A stretch of 9,142 nt of DNA from Halanaerobiales bacterium. GTDB lineage: Bacteria; Bacillota; Halanaerobiia; Halanaerobiales; JADQBU01. The notes beneath the pieces are model-generated. The model did not search any database and had not been told where the DNA came from. It worked only from the letters and a program-made list of their open reading frames with translations. The stretch lies in the NCBI GenBank assembly GCA_016278435.1, contig JADQBU010000064.1:1-9142 (forward strand). The letters run 5' to 3'. Positions 1-6,969 of this stretch are shown here, in pieces (the first letter of the stretch is position 1; the number at the start of each line of letters is the position of its first letter). The translations under genes and the position numbers were made by a program.

Positions 1-1811
1 CCTGTCCGACCTGCTACCTGGGTCAACAATTGAAAAGTCCTTTCAGATGACCTGAAATCCGGCAAATTCAGGATAGTATCAGCTGTTATTACACCGACCA
101 TCGCGATATTGGGATAATCATGGCCTTTAGCAATCATCTGGGTCCCTACAAGGATATCGGTTTTACCGGATTCAACCCTTTTCAAGATTCGTTGATGTGA
201 ACCACGGGTAGTAGTTGTATCAACATCCATCCTTTCTACAGAAGCTCCAGGAAACATCTTTTTTGCTTCTTCCTCAATTCTTTGTGTACCTATACCAAAA
301 TCCTTAATGTATTTACTACCACATTCCGGACATTTCCGGGGTATTCTTCTGGTAAAATCACAGTAATGACATCTCAATCTTTTAATTTCAGCATGATAGG
401 TCAGGGAAATATCACAATTAGAACATTTAATTACATGACCACACTCCCGGCATAGAACAAAACTTGAATAACCCCTGCGATTTAAAAATAATAAAACCTG
501 CTCACCAGCAGTCAGGGCTTTCTTTATTCCCTGCTGTAAACTCCTGCTAAATATCGAGATATTTCCATCTTTTAATTCATCACGCATATCTACAATTTCC
601 ACTGGTGGTAGGTTAATTTTATTTATCCTTTCAGGTAAAGCCAGATATTTAAATTCACCGATTTGCGCAGAATAAAAACTTTCCACAGAAGGTGTAGCAG
701 AACCAAGTAGTACAGGAATATTATAAAGTTGCCCTTTTTTAATAGCAACCTCCCGGGCATGATAATAGGGGTAACTCCCCTGCTTATAGGAATTTTCATG
801 CTCTTCATCAATGATAATTACACCCGGATTATGAACTGGTGCAAAGATAGCTGAACGGGCACCGACTACAATTTTAGCCTTGCCCTCTTTAATTCTCCGC
901 CATTCATCATACCTCTCACCCAGAGAAAGATGACTGTGCAATACTGCTATTTTGTCTCCAAATCTGCTATAAAATCTTCTGACCATGACCGGGGTTAATG
1001 ATATCTCCGGTACCAGAACAATTGCTCCTTTCCCCTGTTCTAATACCCTGGCAATCACCTGTAAATAAACCTCTGTTTTACCACTACCTGTTACACCATG
1101 TAATAGAAACACCGCATGTTTCTGTCTGTTGGCATCTTTACAGACTGAATCAATCGCTTCTTTCTGGGCCGCAGTTGGTGTAAAGGGTATACTCTCATCC
1201 AGATTTTTTTCCATAAAAGGTCTTCTATTCTTTTCAAAATAATATCTCTCAATAAAACCTTTCTTCTCCAGAGTATAGACGGTTGAAGTCGAGGTATCTG
1301 CTATTTCGGCAATATTACTGGCAGTTGGTTGGTCAATTTCATCAGCAAGCAGTAATGTTAATACTTCATATTGTTTTGGAGCTTTTTTTATCATTTCCGG
1401 TAACAACCGGTTTATTTTCTTTTCTTCTTTACTATTAATGCGGAAAAATATTCTTAATTTTTTATTGACCCTCCCCCCGGTTATACCGGTTGGTACTGCC
1501 ATCTTAATTATATTAATTAAGTTTGCCTGATAGTAATCGGCTATCCAATTAAAAAGATGAAGCTGTTTCTCGTTAAAAAAAGACTCCCTTTTATATATTC
1601 CCATAATCTCTTTCAGTTTACTTTTTTCTAAAGATGTCTGGTTAGATAAGCCCACAATAAAACCCTTTATCTTTCTACTACCAAAGGGTATCTTAACAAT
1701 CTGGCCGATCTCAACTCTATCTTTGAAAGCCTCCGGTACAATATAATCAAAAATCCTGTCAACATTATCAACAGGAACATCTACTATAATCCTGGCATAA
1801 AACTCACTCAT
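1..1811 (-). CDS. priA: Primosomal protein N' (replication restart helicase PriA), 3' end cut by window edge
   Basis: PriA is a superfamily 2 3'-5' DNA helicase that recognises abandoned replication forks and reloads the replicative helicase. I translated it by hand: an uninterrupted frame of 603 codons from the ATG at 1811. An N-terminal 3'-end-binding domain and a winged-helix region fill about the first 200 residues. Walker A (GVTGSGKT) is at residues 239-246, the DEEH box at 335-338 and motif GSATPS at 370-375. A zinc-binding insert has eight cysteines at 454, 457, 463, 466, 481, 484, 494 and 497, all in place. Motif V (GTQMIAKGHD) and the start of motif VI (QVAGR) lie just before the edge. 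Most PriA proteins are about 730-820 residues, so the end of helicase lobe 2 and the C-terminal domain are missing here. The start overlaps the flippase gene by 8 bases, suggesting translational coupling. Identification is certain. Confidence 0.97.
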   Translation of the reverse strand, partial: MSEFYARIIVDVPVDNVDRIFDYIVPEAFKDRVEIGQIVKIPFGSRKIKGFIVGLSNQTSLEKSKLKEIMGIYKRESFFNEKQLHLFNWIADYYQANLINIIKMAVPTGITGGRVNKKLRIFFRINSKEEKKINRLLPEMIKKAPKQYEVLTLLLADEIDQPTASNIAEIADTSTSTVYTLEKKGFIERYYFEKNRRPFMEKNLDESIPFTPTAAQKEAIDSVCKDANRQKHAVFLLHGVTGSGKTEVYLQVIARVLEQGKGAIVLVPEISLTPVMVRRFYSRFGDKIAVLHSHLSLGERYDEWRRIKEGKAKIVVGARSAIFAPVHNPGVIIIDEEHENSYKQGSYPYYHAREVAIKKGQLYNIPVLLGSATPSVESFYSAQIGEFKYLALPERINKINLPPVEIVDMRDELKDGNISIFSRSLQQGIKKALTAGEQVLLFLNRRGYSSFVLCRECGHVIKCSNCDISLTYHAEIKRLRCHYCDFTRRIPRKCPECGSKYIKDFGIGTQRIEEEAKKMFPGASVERMDVDTTTTRGSHQRILKRVESGKTDILVGTQMIAKGHDYPNIAMVGVITADTILNLPDFRSSERTFQLLTQVAGRT

Positions 1812-2853
1812 TTTCATAACTCCTGGTTTTTCCGATTTCTTTTAAAGCAAAGTATCCTCCTACAATCAAGACAAAATAAAAAGTAAAAAATCGCCAGGCA
1901 AATGTAACCAGACCGATATAATTTGCCGGAATAAATGAAACAAAAAGTGAGGCAAATCCTATTTCAGCGATCCCACTGGCACCTGGTGAAGGTGTATAAG
2001 GCAAAACCAGATAAAAAATTGTCTGCATCACATAAGAACGAAAAAAATAGGGTTCCAGCCCAAATCCCAGTAAAATCAGGGGGATAACAAGAAAAAGCAT
2101 CGCCCATAAAAGTACAGTCAGGATTTCAGCCATAAATAAACGGCCCCTGTACTGACTCATAATTTCCAGCGATTGACGAAATTCTCTTAATTCCATCCGT
2201 CCTCTTACCAGCAGTTTCTTGGCCCGGTGACTATTTTTAATAAATTTTCTGACCTTTTCTATCTGAAAAATTTTGGCGATTAACTTATCAATTATTCTGG
2301 GGACAGTAATTAGAATTAAAATTCCAGCTGAGAAGAAAATTCCAAATCCAAAAGCAAGATAAAATAAATAAACCGGTATAACTCCCGGGGATATAGCCCA
2401 GTTAAAGAATACTAAAAAAATCGGTGTTAATAGGCCGAAGAAGAAAAGTCTAAGAATAAACTGAATCACAACTACAGTTGATGATTTGCCTACATTAACA
2501 CCCTTTTTGTGGAGAAAATAAACCTGAAAAGGACCCCCTCCACTGGCAAAAGGAGTTACATTGGATACAAAAGCCCCTGACAGGTATATAGTAATACTGT
2601 CTTTTAAGGAAATATCATTACCTACAGTTTTTATAAGAAATTTTAATCTAATCCCGGCAAAAAGCCAGTTCAATAACATAACCAGAACCAGTACTAATAA
2701 ATAAACCGGTTTAATTCCAGTTATTAATGCTTTAAGGGTATCACTATCAATAGTTAACAAAATAATCAGAGTTGAAATTACAAGACTGATGATGATGGCA
2801 TAACGAAACCCCCTGATTATTTTCCGATATTCAATTGGTCCCTTATTATTCAT
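1804..2853 (-). CDS. Flippase-like integral membrane protein (lysylphosphatidylglycerol synthase TM-region family, UPF0104)
   Basis: A 349-residue polytopic inner-membrane protein with roughly eight hydrophobic segments: about 17-35, 50-67, 85-100, 124-151, 158-184, 240-265, 268-295 and 300-336. A basic loop at about 187-238 is probably cytoplasmic. Two family-like motifs are visible: NVTPFASGGGPFQ at 98-110, and a proline/glycine-rich PSPGASGIAEIGF at 278-290. This is the membrane domain that carries the flippase activity in MprF. The C-terminal tRNA-dependent aminoacyl-transferase domain of MprF is absent, so it cannot be called a lysylphosphatidylglycerol synthase. The substrate is unknown; lipid or lipid-linked sugar transport is a family-level guess. 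It starts 5 bases after the metK stop, with its GGAG inside the last metK codons, and it overlaps priA by 8 bases, so it is most likely cotranscribed with both. Family call firm, function open. Confidence 0.88.
   Translation of the reverse strand: MNNKGPIEYRKIIRGFRYAIIISLVISTLIILLTIDSDTLKALITGIKPVYLLVLVLVMLLNWLFAGIRLKFLIKTVGNDISLKDSITIYLSGAFVSNVTPFASGGGPFQVYFLHKKGVNVGKSSTVVVIQFILRLFFFGLLTPIFLVFFNWAISPGVIPVYLFYLAFGFGIFFSAGILILITVPRIIDKLIAKIFQIEKVRKFIKNSHRAKKLLVRGRMELREFRQSLEIMSQYRGRLFMAEILTVLLWAMLFLVIPLILLGFGLEPYFFRSYVMQTIFYLVLPYTPSPGASGIAEIGFASLFVSFIPANYIGLVTFAWRFFTFYFVLIVGGYFALKEIGKTRSYENE
1820..1824 (-). promoter_or_regulatory. priA ribosome binding site that decides the start
   Basis: AGGAG lies inside the 3' end of the upstream membrane-protein gene. 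Two in-frame ATG codons follow, at 1817 (2 bases after the AGGAG) and 1811 (8 bases after). The 8-base spacing favours 1811. Using 1817 would add only two residues (Met-Lys). Confidence 0.7.
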
Positions 2854-2858
2854 TTATT

Positions 2859-4040
2859 TCACTCCATCAGTTCCTTCTTTAGAAGATCGACCTTATCCAG
2901 ACGTTCCCAGGGTAATTCAAGATCAAGTCGGCCAAAATGACCATATTTTGCCAGGGGACTGTAGATAGGTCTACGGAGATTGAAGTTTTCAATAATGCTA
3001 CCTGGTCTTAAATCAAAATGTTCCTTTATTAATTCTACTAATCTCCCATCACTAATATTACCCGTACCAAAGGTTTCAACCATTATTGATAGAGGTCTGG
3101 CAACTCCTATCGCATATGAAAGCTGTACTTCACAACGGTCTGCCAGCCCGGCACCCACAATATTTTTTGCTACATAACGGGCGGCATAAGAAGCAGAACG
3201 GTCTACCTTTGTCGGATCCTTTCCAGAAAATGCCCCACCACCATGACGGGCAGCCCCCCCATAGGTGTCCACAATGATCTTGCGTCCTGTCAAACCGGTA
3301 TCTCCCTGAGGTCCACCAATAACAAAACGACCTGTAGGATTTACCAGAATCTCTGTATCACTATCTATTAATTGAGATGGGATAATCTCATCAATAACAT
3401 ATTCTTTTATATCCCGTTGAATTTTAACTATTTCTACCCGGGGGTGATGCTGAGTTGAGATAAGGATTTTATCAACCCTGACCGGCTTATCGTCTTCGTA
3501 TTCAACGGTGACCTGAGTTTTCCCGTCCGGTCTAAGATAAGATAGGATTTTATTCTTCCGGACAAAAGCCAATCTTTTTGCCAGTTTGTGGGCCGACACA
3601 ATCGGCATCGGCATCAATTCTTCAGTCTCTGTGCAGGCATAACCGAACATGATTCCTTGATCTCCTGCACCTAACTGATCATTTTCCTGCCCTGTCTTGG
3701 TTTCCAGGGCTTTATCTACTCCCAGAGCAATATCTGCAGATTGTTCATCGATTGCGGTAATAACAGCACATGTATCACCGTCAAAACCATATTTTGCCCT
3801 GTCATAACCAATTTTTCTGATTGTATCTCTGGTTACCTCTGTAATATTAACATAACAATCTGTTGAAATTTCACCTGAAATCAAAGCCAGACCAGTTGTT
3901 ACAAAAGTTTCACAGGCAACTCTTGCCAGGGGGTCTTTTGCCAGTATAGCGTCCAGAACTGCATCTGATATCTGATCTGCTACTTTATCGGGATGACCTT
4001 CAGTAACTGATTCTGATGTAAATAAATATTTATCTATCAT
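2859..4040 (-). CDS. metK: S-adenosylmethionine synthetase (methionine adenosyltransferase)
   Basis: MetK makes S-adenosylmethionine from ATP and methionine, releasing phosphate and pyrophosphate, as a cytoplasmic tetramer that binds Mg2+ and K+. From the chosen ATG the protein is 393 residues, the usual length. The ATP-site GHPDK is at 15-19, the GAGDQGIMFGY signature at 124-134, and the glycine-rich GGGAFSGKDPTKVD loop at 267-280. All are intact, and similarity continues to the C-terminus. GTG at 4046 and ATG at 4043 are in frame just upstream and would add two or one residues; the Shine-Dalgarno spacing (about 6 bases) favours the ATG at 4040. A consensus-like promoter sits directly upstream, so metK heads its own transcript, followed by the flippase-like gene and priA. 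There is no room for a SAM riboswitch in its 101-base upstream gap. Identification is certain. Confidence 0.97.
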   Translation of the reverse strand: MIDKYLFTSESVTEGHPDKVADQISDAVLDAILAKDPLARVACETFVTTGLALISGEISTDCYVNITEVTRDTIRKIGYDRAKYGFDGDTCAVITAIDEQSADIALGVDKALETKTGQENDQLGAGDQGIMFGYACTETEELMPMPIVSAHKLAKRLAFVRKNKILSYLRPDGKTQVTVEYEDDKPVRVDKILISTQHHPRVEIVKIQRDIKEYVIDEIIPSQLIDSDTEILVNPTGRFVIGGPQGDTGLTGRKIIVDTYGGAARHGGGAFSGKDPTKVDRSASYAARYVAKNIVGAGLADRCEVQLSYAIGVARPLSIMVETFGTGNISDGRLVELIKEHFDLRPGSIIENFNLRRPIYSPLAKYGHFGRLDLELPWERLDKVDLLKKELME

Positions 4041-4046
4041 CATCAC

Positions 4047-4052
4047 CCTCCC
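4047..4052 (-). promoter_or_regulatory. metK ribosome binding site
   Basis: GGGAGG is followed at once by GTG-ATG-ATG in one frame. The gap is 0 bases to the GTG, 3 to the first ATG and 6 to the second ATG at 4040, which is therefore the most likely initiation codon. Confidence 0.65.
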
Positions 4053-4066
4053 TTTATGTAATTTTA

Positions 4067-4090
4067 TACAGCATCTTCCTTATTACAGCA
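4067..4090 (-). repeat. Short direct repeat in metK leader
   Basis: The 7-mer TGCTGTA (minus strand) occurs twice, at 4084-4090 and 4067-4073, with a 10-base gap. Both copies lie between the predicted transcription start and the metK Shine-Dalgarno. It could be a protein-binding site in DNA or RNA, but a 7-mer pair in AT-rich DNA can arise by chance. Confidence 0.25.
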
Positions 4091-4103
4091 AAACATTATC
4101 TTA

Positions 4104-4133
4104 AGTTTAGCATATTGCACCCAGTAGTGTCAA
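4104..4133 (-). promoter_or_regulatory. Predicted sigma-A promoter of metK-flippase-priA
   Basis: A perfect -35 box TTGACA (4133-4128) is separated by 18 bases from TAAACT (4109-4104), which matches 4 of 6 in the -10 consensus. A TG one base upstream of the -10 gives it an extended -10 form. Transcription would start near 4097, leaving a leader of roughly 57 bases to the metK ATG. Confidence 0.65.
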
Positions 4134-4147
4134 TTTGCAGTAAGAGT

Positions 4148-4924
4148 CTAAACTTTAATTGATTTTCGATGGTTCCAGACTAAAATAATTATACTGATAA
4201 CTAATATAATAATGCTGACTATCCTGGCCACCTGATAAGGGCCGAACATCAGACTATCTGTTCTCATATTTTCAATAAAAAATCGCCCCAGCGAATATCC
4301 ACCTGCATAAATAAGAAAAATATCACCCGTTTTTATAAAGTTCTTTCTCCTGATAAATATCAATAGTAGAAATATTAATATATCCCAGATAGATTCATAT
4401 AAAAAAGTTGGATGATAATAATGGCCATCAATAAACATCTGTTTCTGTATAAATACAGGAAAATGACTGATAAATTCTCTGCTGACAATCCCACCGTGAG
4501 CTTCCTGATTTATAAAATTACCCCAACGTCCTATAGCCTGTCCCAGAATAAGGGAAGGAGCCATGATATCTGCGGCCAGCCAGATAGATATACCCCGCTT
4601 GCGGCTTAAATAAATTAAAACCAGAAAACCGCCTAAAATTGCTCCATGAATAGCCAGACCACCATGCCAGGTAGCAATTATATCCCCGATATTACCACGG
4701 TAAAGTTCCCAGTTAAAGATAACATAATAAAGTCTGGCCAGGATTATCGCAACCGGAATTCCTGTAATTATAAAATCTAAAACAAATTCCGGGTCAATCC
4801 CTCTTCTTTTACATTCCTGAAAAGCTAGAACTATACCGACCGAAATTGCAATTCCAATGATTAATCCATACCAGTAAATTGAAAATGGACCGATTGTAAA
4901 AGCTACTGGATCAATTAATATCAT
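4148..4924 (-). CDS. lgt: Phosphatidylglycerol--prolipoprotein diacylglyceryl transferase
   Basis: Lgt attaches diacylglycerol from phosphatidylglycerol to the lipobox cysteine of prolipoproteins, the first step of lipoprotein maturation, in the cytoplasmic membrane. From the ATG at 4924 it is 258 residues with about seven membrane segments. The N-terminal DPVAFTIGPFSIYWYG matches the family start. HGGLAIHG is at 87-94, the Lgt signature GRWGNFINQE at 132-141 and the C-terminal GRFFIENMR at 213-221, so the family's essential arginines and the HGG motif are present. The same frame is open up to a GTG at 4972, but that codon abuts the upstream terminator's T-run, has no Shine-Dalgarno, and would add 16 residues that fit no Lgt. 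It lies downstream of coaBC behind a terminator and upstream of the metK promoter, so it may be a single-gene unit. Identification firm; the exact start is slightly uncertain. Confidence 0.95.
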   Translation of the reverse strand: MILIDPVAFTIGPFSIYWYGLIIGIAISVGIVLAFQECKRRGIDPEFVLDFIITGIPVAIILARLYYVIFNWELYRGNIGDIIATWHGGLAIHGAILGGFLVLIYLSRKRGISIWLAADIMAPSLILGQAIGRWGNFINQEAHGGIVSREFISHFPVFIQKQMFIDGHYYHPTFLYESIWDILIFLLLIFIRRKNFIKTGDIFLIYAGGYSLGRFFIENMRTDSLMFGPYQVARIVSIIILVISIIILVWNHRKSIKV

Positions 4925-4949
4925 CCTCCTTTTAAAAATGGTTAAAAGG
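4925..4949 (-). promoter_or_regulatory. lgt ribosome binding site within an inverted repeat
   Basis: AGGAGG (4930-4925) directly touches the lgt ATG, a 0-base spacing where 5-9 is usual. Its first three bases also form the end of a perfect 8-base inverted repeat: CCTTTTAA (4949-4942) and TTAAAAGG (4935-4928), with a 6-base loop. In RNA the hairpin would cover part of the ribosome site. With six A-U and two G-C pairs it would be weak. Confidence 0.45.
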
Positions 4950-4973
4950 GAATAAAAAATTTTAGAAGGCACT

Positions 4974-4997
4974 AAAAAAGAGGGAGAATATCTCCCT
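4974..4997 (-). terminator. Intrinsic terminator at the end of coaBC
   Basis: A perfect 7-base-pair stem (AGGGAGA / TCTCCCT) with a 3-base TAT loop spans 4997-4981, followed by C and six T residues (4979-4974). The stem begins within the coaBC TAG stop codon (4998-4996). It should end or reduce transcription of the remA-gmk-rpoZ-coaBC unit before lgt. The stem is short, so some read-through is plausible. Confidence 0.75.
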
Positions 4998-6162
4998 ATA
5001 GTCTACTTAACCTGTCCAGAATTTTTCCGGCTAATTCATTTTTATCCATGGTTTCCAGTTTTTCTAGTTCATTTTTGCTGATAAACGTTACCTGATTTAA
5101 ATCACTATTTAAAGCCGATACACTATTAGCTATTATCAGGTCTAAATTTTTATTATTTAACTTGCCTCTGGCATTATTAATAGCATCTTCAGTTTCCAGA
5201 GCAAAACCAATCAACTTCTGGTTTTCTCCTTTCTGTTTACCAAGTTTTTTTAATATATCCGGGTTTGATTTTAAAGAAAGTGTTAAACCAGTTCTGTCCT
5301 CTTTCTTGATCTTTTTCTTTTCCCTAACTTCTGGTCTGAAATCCGAAATAGCAGCAGCCATAATTATAATATCCTGTCTTTCAGCCAGTTCATCGATAGT
5401 TTCCTCCATATCAACCGCTGTCTCTACCGCGTAAAATTTGACTCCAGCCGGTGGTGTCAGGCCTATGGGACCACTGACCAGAGTAACCTCAGCCCCCCTG
5501 TAGACGGCATTCCGGGCCAGGGCATAACCCATTTTCCCACTGGAATAATTTGATATAAATCTGACCGGATCCAACGGCTCCCTTGTAGGTCCAGCACTGA
5601 CAAGAATTTTTTTTCCGGATAAAGAAGCAGGAGTCAAAGCTTTTAAGATATATTCATGCAACACAGCCGGTTCAGGTAACCTGCCAGTACCCTGATCACC
5701 ACAGGCCAGATAACCAGAATCCGGTTCAATGATTTCAACCCCCAGATTTTTAAGCTGTTTAATATTTTCCTGGACTACCGGTTTATTATACATATATACA
5801 TTCATCGCCGGTGCGGCCAGAACCGGGCACCTGCTGGCCAGAACAAGTGTAGTTAAAAGATCATCGGCCAGGCCATGGGCAATCTTACCAATAATATTTG
5901 CTGTAGCAGGAGCAATTATCAATAAATCTGTTTCCCTGGCCAGTTCAATATGTTTAATCTCTGTATCTCTGGCAAATAATTCCATTTCAACTTTGTTACC
6001 GGTTAGAGCCTCAAAAGTAAGAGGTGTTACAAATTCTGCTGCTGATTTTGTCATAACAACTTTAACATTAAAATTACTTTTGGTCAGATCACTGGCCACC
6101 TGAATCATTTTATAGGCTGCTACCCCACCTGTAATTCCAAGTGTAATTTGTTTTTTCCCCAT
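4996..6162 (-). CDS. coaBC: Bifunctional phosphopantothenoylcysteine decarboxylase / phosphopantothenate--cysteine ligase
   Basis: CoaBC carries out two successive steps of coenzyme A synthesis: it joins cysteine to 4'-phosphopantothenate (C-terminal CoaB) and decarboxylates the product to 4'-phosphopantetheine (N-terminal FMN-dependent CoaC). The protein has 388 residues, close to the usual 390-410. CoaC (about 1-180) shows the GITGGVAAYK start at 9-18, the catalytic histidine at 71 in KHIELA, the PAMN motif at 118-121 and the ACGDQGTGRL loop with its active-site cysteine at 154. CoaB (about 185-388) shows GPTREPLDPVRFISN with Asn205, then SSGKMG, AISDF with Asp274 and the lysine-rich KIKK stretch at 284-287. 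The start codon shares one base with the rpoZ stop (TAATG), and an AAGGG lies 7 bases upstream, so translation is probably coupled. It ends in an intrinsic terminator. Confidence 0.97.
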   Translation of the reverse strand: MGKKQITLGITGGVAAYKMIQVASDLTKSNFNVKVVMTKSAAEFVTPLTFEALTGNKVEMELFARDTEIKHIELARETDLLIIAPATANIIGKIAHGLADDLLTTLVLASRCPVLAAPAMNVYMYNKPVVQENIKQLKNLGVEIIEPDSGYLACGDQGTGRLPEPAVLHEYILKALTPASLSGKKILVSAGPTREPLDPVRFISNYSSGKMGYALARNAVYRGAEVTLVSGPIGLTPPAGVKFYAVETAVDMEETIDELAERQDIIIMAAAISDFRPEVREKKKIKKEDRTGLTLSLKSNPDILKKLGKQKGENQKLIGFALETEDAINNARGKLNNKNLDLIIANSVSALNSDLNQVTFISKNELEKLETMDKNELAGKILDRLSRL

Positions 6163-6377
6163 TATTTAACCCTTACTTTTTGATTTTTCTTGTATGTTAT
6201 CTTCCTTTTTGCTATCTCTTCCAGACTCATTGAGATAGGTTTTTTGCTTTTATATACATCCAGCAGCTTATACCCGCCAACATTTATATGACGGGCTCTT
6301 CTGGCAGATAAAATGACAAGGGTATATATACTATCAACCTTATCCAGTAAATCCTCAGCAGATGGTTCAGTAATCAT
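6162..6377 (-). CDS. rpoZ: DNA-directed RNA polymerase omega subunit
   Basis: The omega subunit chaperones and stabilises the beta' subunit of RNA polymerase. The 71-residue length is typical of Firmicutes (B. subtilis about 67). The conserved core is DLLDKVDSIYTLVILSARRAR at 9-29 (split here as DLLDKVDSIY and TLVILSARRAR), followed by a lysine-rich region with SLEEIAKRKI. The frame is open upstream to 6473 inside gmk, but the omega family begins about eight residues before DLLDKV, and the ATG at 6377 has AAGGGG 8 bases upstream, inside the last gmk codons. The gap from the gmk stop is 4 bases, and the gene overlaps coaBC by one base. gmk-rpoZ-coaBC is the usual Firmicute order. Identification firm. 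Confidence 0.95.
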   Translation of the reverse strand: MITEPSAEDLLDKVDSIYTLVILSARRARHINVGGYKLLDVYKSKKPISMSLEEIAKRKITYKKNQKVRVK

Positions 6378-6381
6378 AATA

Positions 6382-6954
6382 TCAACCCCTTTTTTGTTTT
6401 TGTTCTGAGATAATAATATCTTTAATTTTTTCAACGGCCCTGTCCAGATTATCATTAACCACAATATAATCATAGTTAATAATCTCTTTCATTTCCTGTC
6501 TGGCATTCTCTAACCTTAATTTTTTGCTTTCCTTATTCTCTGAACCCCTGCGTTCCAGGCGGTTCTCTAATTCTTCAAAGGAAGGTGGGACCAGAAAAAT
6601 ATATATTGCATCAGGATAACAATCTCTAACCTGTTTTGCCCCCTGAATATCAATCTCCAGAATAATATCTTCCCCATTCTGGAGACAATTATCAACATAA
6701 GCTCTGGGGGTGCCGTAATAATTATTATGTACTCTGGCTGTTTCTATAAATTCGTTGTTATCTCTCATATTAAAAAAATCATTTTTTGTTACAAAAAAAT
6801 AATCTTCCCCCTCTACTTCTCCCTGCCGTGGTTGGCGGGTTGTGGCAGATACAGAGTATTTTACACTGGAGAAATTTTTAAATAGACTATCCAGTACAGT
6901 TCCCTTTCCCACCCCGGAAGGACCGGAAAGGATAAATAATTTACCTTTCCCCAT
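6382..6954 (-). CDS. gmk: Guanylate kinase
   Basis: Gmk phosphorylates GMP (and dGMP) to GDP with ATP in the cytoplasm, an essential step in GTP supply. In Firmicutes it is a known target of inhibition by (p)ppGpp. The protein has 190 residues, near the family's roughly 200. The P-loop GPSGVGKGT is at 11-19. The GMP-binding region SATTRQPRQGEVEGEDYFF follows at about 36-54, with FIETA and YYGTP at about 69-83. The EIDIQGAKQV motif is at about 100-109, and the lid with RLERRGSE follows at about 132-139. AAAGGTGA (6968-6961) lies 6 bases before the ATG. It begins 15 bases after remA and ends 4 bases before rpoZ, so it is part of one operon. Nothing is missing. Confidence 0.97.
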   Translation of the reverse strand: MGKGKLFILSGPSGVGKGTVLDSLFKNFSSVKYSVSATTRQPRQGEVEGEDYFFVTKNDFFNMRDNNEFIETARVHNNYYGTPRAYVDNCLQNGEDIILEIDIQGAKQVRDCYPDAIYIFLVPPSFEELENRLERRGSENKESKKLRLENARQEMKEIINYDYIVVNDNLDRAVEKIKDIIISEQKQKRG

Positions 6955-6969
6955 AAAAAATCACCTTTC

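Noticed and set aside
623..1183. Small open frames on both strands within priA (62 and 61 codons)
   Set aside because: Off-frame readings of the priA helicase domain, which is intact in its own frame through its motifs.
4047..4147. SAM riboswitch upstream of metK
   Set aside because: The gap is too short after allowing for the promoter, and no terminator or multi-helix fold is visible by eye.
4925..4972. Longer lgt start at GTG 4972 (274 residues)
   Set aside because: The codon abuts the T-run of the coaBC terminator, has no Shine-Dalgarno, and the extra 16 residues do not fit the Lgt N-terminus.
5162..6103. Plus-strand open frames of 90 and 124 codons opposite coaBC
   Set aside because: They lie wholly antisense to a conserved gene, match no family I recognise and have no clear ribosome site; shadows of coaBC codon use.
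6378..6395. A6-G4 run at the end of gmk as a programmed frameshift making a Gmk-RpoZ fusion
   Set aside because: rpoZ is in the +1 frame relative to gmk, so a usual -1 slip on the A-run would not enter it. Both genes have normal stops and starts.
6378..6473. Longer rpoZ start at 6473 (103 residues)
   Set aside because: It would overlap gmk by about 90 bases. The extra residues are a shifted reading of gmk, and the ATG at 6377 has a proper ribosome site and matches the omega family start.
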